Source of the DNA: Nematopogon swammerdamellus
Lineage: Eukaryota; Arthropoda; Insecta; Lepidoptera; Adelidae
Assembly: GCA_946902875.1 (NCBI GenBank)
Contig: OX336348.1
Span: 15,773,741-15,837,740 of the forward strand
Reading direction: 5' to 3'
Length of the DNA stretch: 64,000 bases
A program made the translations under genes and the position numbers. Below the pieces are notes generated by a model that had not been told where the DNA came from, did no database searches, and saw only the letters and a program-made list of their open reading frames with translations. Below, in pieces: positions 1 to 8,768 of this stretch. The stretch's first letter is position 1. Each line of letters opens with the position of its first letter.

Positions 1-1086
1 ATTCTCATAATATTTCTACCCCAAACCTTTCGATAATTTCTCTTTTATTGCGGGCGGGTTTTCAATTTAGATTTCTCTACCATAAAGTTACTTCACACGA
101 GAAAGACAATAATTTACTTTTACGACATATTTGACAATACCAACTTTCTGAAATCAACAATTAATATTTTCGTACGTTATTTATGGCTTCCTTCGACATT
201 TGTATCTTGTTTGTTTTTTAGTAAACTTTTCAATATTCTGAATGGATGTACCAAGCCTTTCTTTCAATATTTCTAAACTATATTTCACAGTAATGGTTCT
301 AACGAAAACCTAGCCTTTGAGACGCTCCCCTTACAAATCACACAATTACAAAAAATCCCCTTACAAAAAACTGGCATCAGTAAAATTTTTTGGTACGAGT
401 ACTTAATTATATGCACTAGGTACCTGTCAACCATGCCATAGTACTTCTTGGTCCATAGTTCTTCGTAGTAACTTTTATATTGGCTTGCGTATCAAATTCA
501 CATGTTTTATTGTAATTTCTTCTTCGGTGATTTTTTGCTTATTTCAGTTATTTTTGTTTTCACTCATATTCATTCATGGTTACATTTTTACTTTAATCAT
601 TAGTTTATTATTTAGTTTTTAATCTATTACATCACATTCTAAGTTATCTACATGGTTTGTAGTCATCCATCTGTTTTATGTTTTTTTTTTCTTATCTGTA
701 TCAACCTTCACCGGTGTATGTGTTTAATCATAAGTATTACTGTAATGTAATTAATTTCACTGTTGGTTGGTCTTAATAAATAAATAAAAAAAATAAATAA
801 AATAAATAAAAAAAACAAATTCGTCTCGCTCAATATATTTTTCTACAATACTTCGGGCGGGTCGGCTACAACTGTCAACGGCATTCTACTACAAGCCTTG
901 AGACACAGGCAGTACTAATAAGTTCATAAATCATAACCTACTTCAACAGTACCATCTCTGAAGTTCTCCTTACAATGAGACAGTAACAACAGTTGGCATC
1001 TAAAAAGGCCAAATAGAAGGTTTATGCAACGTAAAATTATTTGTACAAGGACACACTCACGACAACTTCCCATCACTTATAATGAG
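1..1086. other. AT-rich stretch without a recognisable gene
   Basis: No open frame of interest and no protein similarity is visible on either strand. The base composition is strongly A+T. An almost pure A/T tract of AAATA-like units lies at about 774-818 and resembles the A-rich 3' end of a retroposed element, but nothing upstream of it could be assigned to a family. Confidence 0.5.
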
Positions 1087-1219
1087 AGCTCTCTGCGCTG
1101 ACGTGGTTCTCCGGAAGGATGTATTCAAGGAACATCAAGCTGTCGAAGTAGTGTATGGTGGCCCCATGGCACCGTTGAAAATTTCATGCCATTCCCTCAA
1201 GGTGGCGTAAGTCCCTCCA

Positions 1220-1863
1220 GTGAAGCTTTTCGAATATTTTGATCCACATTGTCGACGGATTGCCACAAAGTCCCGTCGATATTCTGAAGCTGAGCGCGCT
1301 TTCATTACTAGAGAAGTACAAACGTTACTCGAAGACGGCATTATTGAGAATAGCTCTTCACCATGGCGAGCTCAAGTTCTGATAACAACGAACCAAAACC
1401 ATAAGAAAAGAATGGTTATTGACTATTCGAGAACTATCAATAAATTCACACAGCTTGAGGCATATCGTCTGCCAAACATTGAGGACTTAGTTGCCAAAGT
1501 CGCTCAACACCACGTATTCAGTATAATCGGCCTACGCAGCGCGTACCACCAGATACCGATCACCGAAGAAGATAGGCTTTACACAGCATTCGAGGCGGCC
1601 GGAAATTTATACAAATTTAAGACCATCTCTTTCGGTGTCACTAATTTCGTAGCTGCCTTTCAACGGGTAATCGATAATGTCATCAGAGAGAAAGCATTAC
1701 AATCTGTGTATTCTTATCTTGACGATATTGTAGTGTGTGGCTGCGATAAAGCTGATCACGACCGGAAATTAAGGAAATACATGCAAACTATTGAGGAGTG
1801 CAATTTAACAATAAATGAAGCAAAAATTTTCCTCGGACTATCAAAGATAAAACTTATCGAATA
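1220..1863 (+). pseudogene. Gypsy reverse transcriptase fragment, catalytically dead
   Basis: The frame gives the RT fingers and palm: 'SSSPWRAQV', 'MVIDYSRTIN', 'GLRSAYHQIPI', 'YLDDIVV' (bases 1711-1730). In motif A the family's catalytic Asp, just before 'LRSAYHQ', is read here as Gly, so the enzyme could not work even if expressed. Upstream, the linker 'HQAVEVVYGGP' is separated from RT by an in-frame stop near 1208. After 'KIKLIEY' (about 1863) similarity ends abruptly. The start is arbitrary because the true coding region lay further upstream. Confidence 0.8.
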
Positions 1864-2318
1864 TTTCCCTCGGAGCGTCCCTTTCCCAAGCCAGCAGACC
1901 TCTTTCTTTTCCAGAACAATATCTGACACTTCCTTACTATCATTTTATTTGATTTACGTTTTGTTTATAGACGTCCAGAGATACCAACCTTGCGGTTACA
2001 AAATCCAGACGTCTACACCTGCACTCTTGCGAGTATAGTGATCATGTATGCCAGATCGAGGCCTCATAGCTGTACCGTTCTTCCGAAAAAATCCCATGGG
2101 AAATACACAGACTGTGACCTTTCTCCAGCCGATCCGAGCCACCACCCGTCCACCCGAAGGAACCCCCAGTCGAAGCCGAGAGCCGGGGGTGAAGCCTTCA
2201 CTGCCACTGGGGTCCGCACCCTATCCAACCACAGGCTGTGCCCAGGGCCTCAGCGTTTTGTGCTAGCCGCAGCTTTTCTTTTCACCAGCTATGTATATGC
2301 GTGGAAGTGCATATGACC
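1864..2318. other. Unassigned insert between RT and integrase of the decayed Gypsy
   Basis: This block takes the place of RNase H and the connection domain. It is more GC-rich than its flanks between about 2090 and 2270 (proline/arginine-rich in several frames, typical of non-coding GC-rich DNA). I could not match it to any repeat elsewhere in the window. It may be a separate insertion or rearranged DNA. Confidence 0.4.
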
Positions 2319-2339
2319 ACCACCAAAGTGACCGCTCAC

Positions 2340-3175
2340 TGCCGCACAGTGTACTATTTGCGCCGAAGTTAAGCCAAGATTTCTGCAAAGTAAAGGAACA
2401 TTGATTAAGGCTACTGCCCCATTTGAGAGGTTGGCATTGAATTTCAAAGGCACTATTCCATCGAATACAAGAAACAAATACATGCTCACTGTCGTCGATG
2501 AATATTCCAGGTTTCCCTTTGCCAATCCCTGCCATGACTTAGCTACAATTATCAAATGTCTGAACAAATTGTTCTTCCTATTCGGAATGCCCGCATACAT
2601 CCACCCACAGCGATCGAGGTGGTTCATTTATGTCTGCTGAACTAAAACAATACCTACATTCTAAAGGAGTCGCTACAAGCCGAACTACAGCAGCAAATCC
2701 AAGAGGAAATGGACAAATAGAACGCTATAATGGAATAATATGGAAAACCATACAATTGTCACTGAAAAGTAAAGGAATGCCTATAACAATGTGGGAGAAA
2801 GTAGTTACTCTACATTCAATTCGTTCCTTACTGTGTACTTAAACAAATTGTACTCCTCATGAGAGAATGTTTGTGCACTGTCGTCGCTCGAGTAATGGAG
2901 AATCAATCCCAACATGGCTGTCTACACCTGGACCGGTTCTCATGAAGCGTGTTTTCAGAACAAGTAAATAGAACCTTCAGTAGATGAGGTCGAGCTAATT
3001 GAAGCGAATCCTTCCTACTCATATGTAGACTAAACTAAGAGACGGAATCAAGACAACTGTTTCAAACAGATATCTTGCGCCTTATGAAGGTAGAGCCGAG
3101 ATAGATCCATCAAAAATGTTATTAGATTTGGATCCCTATGATACAAGTGACGTTGCCCCTGATCCCAAAGCAAAC
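2340..3175 (+). pseudogene. Gypsy integrase fragment
   Basis: The frame at 2401-2600 contains the integrase core start ('LALNFKGTIP', with Asn where the first catalytic Asp normally sits, then 'LTVVDEYSRFPFA'). After a frameshift near 2600 the second block 'DRGGSFMSAEL' and the third block 'NPRGNGQIERYN' appear, supplying the D and E of the DDE triad. C-terminal pieces such as 'VDEVELIEANPSY' continue with further stops to about 3175. At least one frameshift and several stops make it a pseudogene. Confidence 0.75.
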
Positions 3176-4158
3176 TACCTTTTAAAATCGACAATTAATG
3201 ACTATAAAGATCAAACAAACGTTGGCTAACAAAAAATAGGTACGACGCGACTTTATTTTTACTAGATTAGTAATTATTTCTTTCATACTATCTATACCCA
3301 ACACGACGAATGAGTCGACAATCCTTATTAATCGATTATAAGTTGTTAAATTTTGCGCATTTAACATAATTCGTTCACCTAGCAATTATTAAAAAATCAC
3401 TTTTAAAATGCTTCCGGCCAGATATGGCATGGCAGACTTATTTATTCTTAAAGACACTATATTTAAATACTTTTATAATAATTTTCGTCAAGATGTCACA
3501 TGACGTAGGAAAATGTGACCATCTTTGGCGCAGTCTGTCAAGTACTTCCGGGCACTTCAGAACAGACAGACTTATGTTTACTCTCTCTACAATTCATATG
3601 ACGTAAATATAACCTTAAAATTTTGACCGGAAGTGAAGGATTTTCTCAACCTTCCGGCCAACTTTAGGTGCGATAATCTTCTGATTCTTGCTCAGCACAA
3701 CTTTTCCGACCGTGTGCCATGCATTTTATCGTGATGTCATATGACGTAGGCAATTTTTGAGCGGGCTTACGGACTATAACGGTCATGCATGACGGTCGTA
3801 ATATATTATATTCAACTGACGTGCTCACTGTTTTATTGTACACCTTTATTGTATTATTTTATTTCGATTCATTTAGTTTTCGATATGTTATAATTAATAA
3901 TTAATTTAGGTTTTGTAGGTTATAGATAAAATCAATGGTTATAGTTAATTTCTTCATTTGTATTTGAGTGAATAAAACAACATTTTATTTTTTTTATTCA
4001 CATACATAAAAAAAATTGATAAGTCAAATTCCTATAGTAAAATATATAGAAGGTTCCGTAGAGGTACAGTACCTTGTCACACTTACTAGATTACTGCGCA
4101 CCGTTTTGAACACTTTACGTTCTGAGTGAACGCTATTGTGACAAAGTTCTACAGATAT
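3176..4158. other. AT-rich interval, two copies of an 18-bp motif
   Basis: No coding similarity is seen. The motif GATGTCACATGACGTAGG (3492-3509) recurs with one change at 3733-3750. The 'CTTCCGGCCA' string also occurs twice (3412-3421 and 3651-3660). These suggest a diverged internal duplication of roughly 240 bp, but the spaces between are not clearly alike. Confidence 0.4.
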
Positions 4159-4164
4159 AATTGG

Positions 4165-4567
4165 TTTTTTTTATGTGATCCGGTATGGGTGGCTGAGTCG
4201 GAGGGGCCAAAGCGCATGCTCCGACCAGCCAATATCACCTCCGAGAAGGTAGGTGCCATACTGGAGACTTCCCTGGATTGGTGGCTATACTGGACTAGAG
4301 GAGAACACAACCGAGGCTGCTATGCGGCCATCTTACATCCAGTACTGTGGTACCAACCCAGTCGGCTACAATTTGAGCCTACCACCTAGTAAGGGGCAAG
4401 GGAAGGGACCTACAGTTTTACACCGGTTCCGAACGGTGAAGCAGCAGGTGTAGGTATGCACGTAAATTTTTTCGTCAGAAAAAACTCATTGGTACACGCC
4501 GACCGGATTCGAACCTCGGACCTCTCGCATGAGAAGCCGATGCCCAAACCACTCGGCCACCCGCCGC
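4165..4567 (-). repeat. tRNA-headed SINE, family X copy 1
   Basis: Read on the minus strand it has the anatomy of a tRNA-derived SINE. A head (4567-4493) carries a perfect A-box (TGGCCGAGTGG, complement of 4549-4559) and a B-box (GTTCGAATCC, complement of 4505-4514). A body of about 330 bp follows, then a run of eight A (plus-strand T tract 4165-4172). A second, head-less copy of the body lies at 57058-57276. Its last ~45 nt resemble the 3' end of the LINE at 59131-60100, as expected if that LINE mobilises it. The open frames across it are incidental. Confidence 0.75.
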
Positions 4568-5137
4568 TTTATAATATTTCTAACTCGGAAAGAAATCATC
4601 ACATCTCATAAAATACTTTACTATAGGTAGGTACCTACTTAATTTAATTTCATTTTAAAAATTCGAAAGAAAGATAGAAACCTGGAAAGAAACGCATACA
4701 GCTTCTCCGTTCCGTCGTCGTGGGTAAATATTAATACATTTACCAGAATTTACGCCTCTGATTACAATTCTAATACCATTTGTAGCATTGGGTGACACCA
4801 GTATTATCAGACGGTCGGATGGACGAACTGACATTGAACTGAGACTAATAGGTTTCTGATTTTACTTACGGAACCCTAAAATTGAGATATTTCGGGATAT
4901 ATTGTTCATTTCCCGCAGAAGGGGCTGAAAATATCTGCACATCGATGACATAGTTCACATCACTAAGATTTATCGCTATCGATAACATTGGGGTACAACA
5001 CTATGGCTTAGAGTTATCTCTGTGTGTATGTTGTGTGTCTCTACACCCTCCCCCGTGCTCGTACCTCACCGAAACGTGTAATAGGGACAGCTGCACGTTC
5101 TCAGCGAATATATCTAAAAATTACAACAAAATTAGTG
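4568..5137. other. Intergenic DNA, nothing recognised
   Basis: No gene or full repeat was identified. A short 'ACGGAACCCTAAAA' block near 4868 matches the start of the repeat family seen at 5526, 6268, 54121 and 58296. Confidence 0.4.
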
Positions 5138-5470
5138 TTTCGGCTCTCACGTTTTCTACCCCCCTAAACCTTATCTGATTCTTACGATTATTTTTTTGTT
5201 GTAATGAGGACAGTCAAATCTACGTACCTGTCTTTTTTATTTCTTCGATATACAAAGTAATAATTAAATACAGCTTAATGAACTTCATGTCATCAAAAAA
5301 TTGAAAATTCCAATTGTTTCGTTGTTAAAACCAATTTATAGCTCGGGTCTCGTATATTTTATCAAAATAAAAAAAAGACAGGTACGTAGATTGGACTGTC
5401 CTTATTACAACACAAAAAAATCGTCGGAATCGGTTAAGGTTTAGGGGGGTAGAAAACGTGATAGCCGAAA
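5138..5470. repeat. Inverted-repeat (MITE-like) element
   Basis: The left arm (about 5138-5243) and right arm (about 5365-5470) are inverted, slightly diverged copies of each other; both hold the strings CCTAAACC, AGGACAGT and TACGTACCTGTC in opposite orientation. A spacer of about 120 bp separates them. No coding capacity is seen, so it is probably a non-autonomous DNA element. No target duplication could be fixed. Confidence 0.65.
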
Positions 5471-5525
5471 GACGATTTTGTATGGAGCAATACAACCTCG
5501 GAACAGTCTTAAATGGGCGTATCTA

Positions 5526-5791
5526 GTGATTGCGTTGACTTAGAAGCTTACATCTCTGAGGAAACGTTGACCTTAGTATTTGGTATTAATTTCAACTTGA
5601 TACCTCTACTCGTTCCTGAGAAAAAAGGTCTTGACAGATAGACACCCAGCCAGCCAGACAGATAGACGGACGACAAAGTGATCCTATAAGGGTCCTCCTT
5701 TGAGGTACGGAACCCTAAAAAGTAATAAAAATACACAACATTAATACAAATATGAAATAAAAACTTATGATTATGATTTCTTTATTATCAT
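5526..5791 (-). repeat. 266-bp repeat, left member of a perfect inverted pair
   Basis: This stretch is, by my reading, the exact reverse complement of 6268-6533 over all 266 bp. It contains the 'AGGGTTCCGTACCTC' block of an abundant lepidopteran repeat. It lies outside the BEL/Pao element, while its partner lies inside that element's leader. Confidence 0.85.
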
Positions 5792-6118
5792 ATTTTATGG
5801 ATTGTGGATTGTGGAAAGTGGATTGACATATACAACGTGTCCCAAAACTCAACGTCAAGCGGGAACCAGGGAGTAGGCCAGTTTATGACTACCCAGGGAA
5901 AAATAAGAAAAAAAAATCGTAGTCATTTGTTTTTTATGATATGAACATTTTTTGAAAAACATGAAACGATAGTTGTGGCTCAGGAATGACGAAAACAACT
6001 TTTTCTGAAAATGATGAAATTTTACAAAAAAATTTAAAATTGGTGCAACTGTTGACCGGCTGGAGATAAATTAGCATAATGTATATACACTCTTAAAAGG
6101 AATTAAATTCTCTATAAC
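5792..6118. other. Unclassified DNA split by the BEL/Pao insertion, left part
   Basis: This is the DNA into which the BEL/Pao element inserted. It ends with the 5-bp target ATAAC (6114-6118), which is repeated at 25433-25437, where the interrupted sequence resumes. No coding frame is seen. The style of the two halves suggests an older dispersed repeat, but no second copy is present here. Confidence 0.5.
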
Positions 6119-6240
6119 TGTATTGAAAAATACAACTGACTTTGAAGTATAGAAGAAAAAATTTATCTGTCAATTCGATTGGAAAAAATATATAAAAGAA
6201 ATCACTAAAATGGTTTTATTCAAAAAATAATATAAAAACA
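6119..6240 (+). repeat. BEL/Pao 5' LTR
   Basis: TGTATTGAAAAATACAAC at the left edge recurs at 12673, and the right end (AATATAAAAACA) recurs at 25421-25432. At 122 bp it is short for the family. It contains a good TATA-like motif, TATATAAAAG, at 6189-6198. Confidence 0.88.
6189..6198 (+). promoter_or_regulatory. TATA-like motif in the BEL/Pao LTR
   Basis: TATATAAAAG lies 71 bp into the 5' LTR, a plausible place for a U3 promoter. Function is inferred from position and sequence only. Confidence 0.4.
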
Positions 6241-6241
6241 T

Positions 6242-6254
6242 TGGTAGCAGAGCG
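6242..6254 (+). other. Putative primer-binding site of the BEL/Pao element
   Basis: TGGTAGCAGAGCG starts one base after the LTR. It begins with TGG, the complement of the tRNA CCA end, as expected of a tRNA primer site. I could not assign the tRNA with confidence. Confidence 0.6.
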
Positions 6255-6267
6255 AAAAGTAACGAAG

Positions 6268-6533
6268 ATGATAATAAAGAAATCATAATCATAAGTTTTT
6301 ATTTCATATTTGTATTAATGTTGTGTATTTTTATTACTTTTTAGGGTTCCGTACCTCAAAGGAGGACCCTTATAGGATCACTTTGTCGTCCGTCTATCTG
6401 TCTGGCTGGCTGGGTGTCTATCTGTCAAGACCTTTTTTCTCAGGAACGAGTAGAGGTATCAAGTTGAAATTAATACCAAATACTAAGGTCAACGTTTCCT
6501 CAGAGATGTAAGCTTCTAAGTCAACGCAATCAC
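6268..6533 (+). repeat. 266-bp repeat, right member of a perfect inverted pair
   Basis: Perfect inverted copy of 5526-5791. It sits in the BEL/Pao leader, 14 bp past the primer-binding site, directly followed by a LINE fragment. Perfect identity of two copies on opposite sides of an LTR is unusual. Confidence 0.85.
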
Positions 6534-6536
6534 AAC

Positions 6537-7337
6537 CGATGCTGAAAGAGTGCTAATACTGCAAAAACGAGCGATAAGGGTATTAGCCAGTGTACCGCGA
6601 ACAACATCTTGTAGAGACTTTTTCAAATCCTTTGGTATATTAACGGTGTGCTCTCTATATATATATGAAGTAGTGGTATATGTACGCAAAAACATGAATT
6701 CTTTTGAGTCAAATGGCGCAAGTCATAATTATAACACACGTAACTCAGAGCGTTTAAAATCTGTTGCGCATAAATCGGCGATGGCTGAAAAAGACCCTGA
6801 CGTGATTGGACCCAAATTGTACGAAAATGTTCCTGATACAATAAAATCAATAAATAGTGACAATGTGTTCCAGAGTCAGCTGAAAATATTTCTCTTAGAC
6901 AATCCATTTTATAAGTTAAGTGAATTTTTTTCATACTGTAAATAAAAATTCTGCTGACTTTGATAATTCAAATTGTTTATATGCATAAACACAAATTTTA
7001 TTAATAACTTGACTGAACCCTATGTTCTTTGTTTTGTATTTTATTATCTTTTTTAATGAGTATATTTTTGACTTAGTATTTTTAATTTTTTGCTTAGATA
7101 TAGTATGTTATATTTAACATAATGAAAACTTAGTATGTAAGCTATATTTAAAAAAACACGAGTCAAAAAAGCTCTGTAAGGTTTCTTACCCGATTCTTCC
7201 TTATAGATTGCACTACTGAACGGGACATCATAAAAAATTATGACGAACCATACTGAATATGCATATGTCTCAATGTAATATTGTTATTGTTGTGTGTTCT
7301 TTATGGCGAAATAAATATCTGAATCTGAATCTGATGA
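6537..7337 (+). mobile_element. Jockey/CR1-like LINE 3' fragment in the BEL/Pao leader
   Basis: The open part 6550-6945 (131 codons) reads as the C-terminus of a non-LTR reverse transcriptase: 'LQKRAIRVLASV', 'CRDFFKSFGILT', 'HNYNTRN', then a C-terminal block with 'FLLDNPFYKLSEF'. A 3' untranslated tail of about 390 bp ends in ATAAATATCTGAATCTGAATCTGA, a short tandem repeat typical of such LINE ends. The fragment is severely 5'-truncated, as most LINE copies are. Confidence 0.8.
6550..6945 (+). pseudogene. LINE reverse transcriptase C-terminus
   Basis: This frame covers only the thumb and post-RT region of a Jockey/CR1-like enzyme. The RT active site, the endonuclease and ORF1 are absent. 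'LQKRAIR' near the start and 'NTRN' in the middle are the family landmarks. The TTAGAC...CCATTTTATAAG end is the usual short hydrophobic/aromatic C-terminus. The product could have no activity. Confidence 0.75.
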
Positions 7338-7458
7338 ACCCTAGGTGGTGAGTACACGCCGTGCAGGCTTCTTGTGGCCACGAGTGAACGTCACACGTGG
7401 CAGTGTGTCGTGCTCCCATATACATTGGGATCTTCAGTAAAAAAGGTTCTCCGGCAAA

Positions 7459-8556
7459 ATGGCTGAGAAAATCGCTGCAATAAAAAATCAACGCACTCAG
7501 TGCAAATCACAAATAACAAGAATAGAAAAGTTTGTTGCGGAACAAGGAACGCAGATTTTAATCGATGAAAACGGGCTGCGGGTGAGACGCAAGAGGCTGG
7601 ATGAGGCATTACAGCAGCTTTGCGGAACCACGTCGGAGCTGGCGGCATTGGTGCCGGACAAGGAGGCGAGCCTGCTGCTGGAGGTGGACGAGGTGGACGA
7701 GCGCTGCCTCGCCGTGCAGACCACCATCGAACGTTTGCTTTCCAAAGAAGAAGGAGGAAAGGTCGCAATCAGCAAATCAGAGCAAGAATCGCGTGGTTCT
7801 TTGTGTAAATTGGCACCGGTAGAGATCAAGACCTTCACAGGTAATCTGACAGACTATAGGTCGTTCATAGAGTTATTTACTGCAATAATCGGCAGTAATG
7901 CTAGCCTATCTAAGGTGCAGAAACTGTATTACCTCAAGCGTTATGTATCGGGGGAGCCTCACGATCTTATAAACAATCTACCACTTGTGAGCGAGTCGTA
8001 CTCGGCCTCACTGGAGATATTGAAAAATAGATATGACAATGAATCGCTACTCATAAGCACTCACGTGTCTGCCATCATAGATATAAGTCCCATAAAAGGT
8101 TCTGCAGTTCAACTGCGACAGATGGTTTCGACAATCAAACAGAACTTGAGTGCTTTAAAGAATTTAGAGCAACCGACGGATTCATGGGATATGATTTTAA
8201 TAAATATAATTCTAAGAAAACTTGACCAATACACAAAACGGCTGTATTATAGCGAAATAGATAATAAGAAATTGCCTACGCTCGGTATCCTTCTCTGTTT
8301 TCTTGAGAAGAGAGCTATGGCTCTCGAGTCGAGTTCGAGCAGCATCGCGGCCGCGGAGGCACCTTCGTATTCAAAAAACGAAAAGAAGGGAGGATACCAG
8401 GCTGGTGGTAACAAGTGTAATGATCAACAAAAAATAAACCTGCTGTGTACGGTGTGCGAAGGCGATCATAGGACTTATAAATGTTCTAAGTTTCAGGATC
8501 TCCCTGTGGATGATCGTATTGAGCATGTAAGTTTGAATTGTGCAAGATGTGTCTAA
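7459..8556 (+). pseudogene. BEL/Pao Gag (frameshifted at its end)
   Basis: Starts at an ATG (MAEKIAAIKN) with a charged coiled-coil-like N-terminus to residue ~115. The conserved BEL/Pao Gag block (DUF1759-like) follows, opening with 'VEIKTFTGNLTDYRSFIELF', and ends near residue 285. A CX2CX3HX4C zinc finger lies at about residues 329-342. The frame stops at 8556, but the next zinc-knuckle residues (CKMC, CKTC...H) are found one frame over at 8536-8625, so a frameshift has separated Gag from the rest of the polyprotein. It would form the capsid-like particle and bind RNA. Confidence 0.8.
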
Positions 8557-8768
8557 ACAAGCATCCTGGTAAGTGCAGGCTGAATATAAAATGCAAAACT
8601 TGTAATGAGAAACATGCGACGGTTCTTCATCAACCTGAAACTTCAGAGATGGTCCATCCGGAGAGTGTCGCTCCGCTGTAGGGGACGGACGGAGGGCGGC
8701 CTTCGTCCAAAAACGGACCGATCCTCCTCATAGAACAAGCGGAAATTCCACATGCATGTTCTCAAACT
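8536..8768 (+). pseudogene. Gag-Pol junction region with shifted frame and stop
   Basis: In the frame of pol the sequence continues Gag's second zinc-knuckle pair, then meets a TAG at 8679-8681, after which the frame is open into the protease. BEL/Pao elements normally keep this as one open frame, so the shift near 8530 and the TAG are most simply decay. Programmed readthrough cannot be ruled out from one copy. Confidence 0.6.

Larger units (their letters stand above)
1090..3175 (+). mobile_element. Decayed Ty3/Gypsy-type pol remnant
   Basis: Read in order on the plus strand: the tail of a protease-linker region (1093-1212), reverse transcriptase (1220-1863), an unrelated-looking insertion (about 1864-2318), the integrase core (about 2340-2842) and an integrase C-terminal segment reaching about 3175. 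The order is that of a Ty3/Gypsy pol. RNase H is missing and replaced by the intervening DNA. Several stops and frameshifts interrupt the reading frame. No LTRs, gag or target duplication were found, so the copy is old and truncated at both ends. Confidence 0.8.

Noticed and set aside
4499..4567. A functional tRNA gene on the minus strand
   Set aside because: Although the A and B boxes are good, the anticodon stem and T stem do not pair properly, and the sequence continues into a SINE body with an A-tail.
5548..6511. Two identical 62-codon frames as a conserved small protein
   Set aside because: They lie in the 266-bp inverted repeat, a dispersed non-coding repeat; identity reflects DNA copying.
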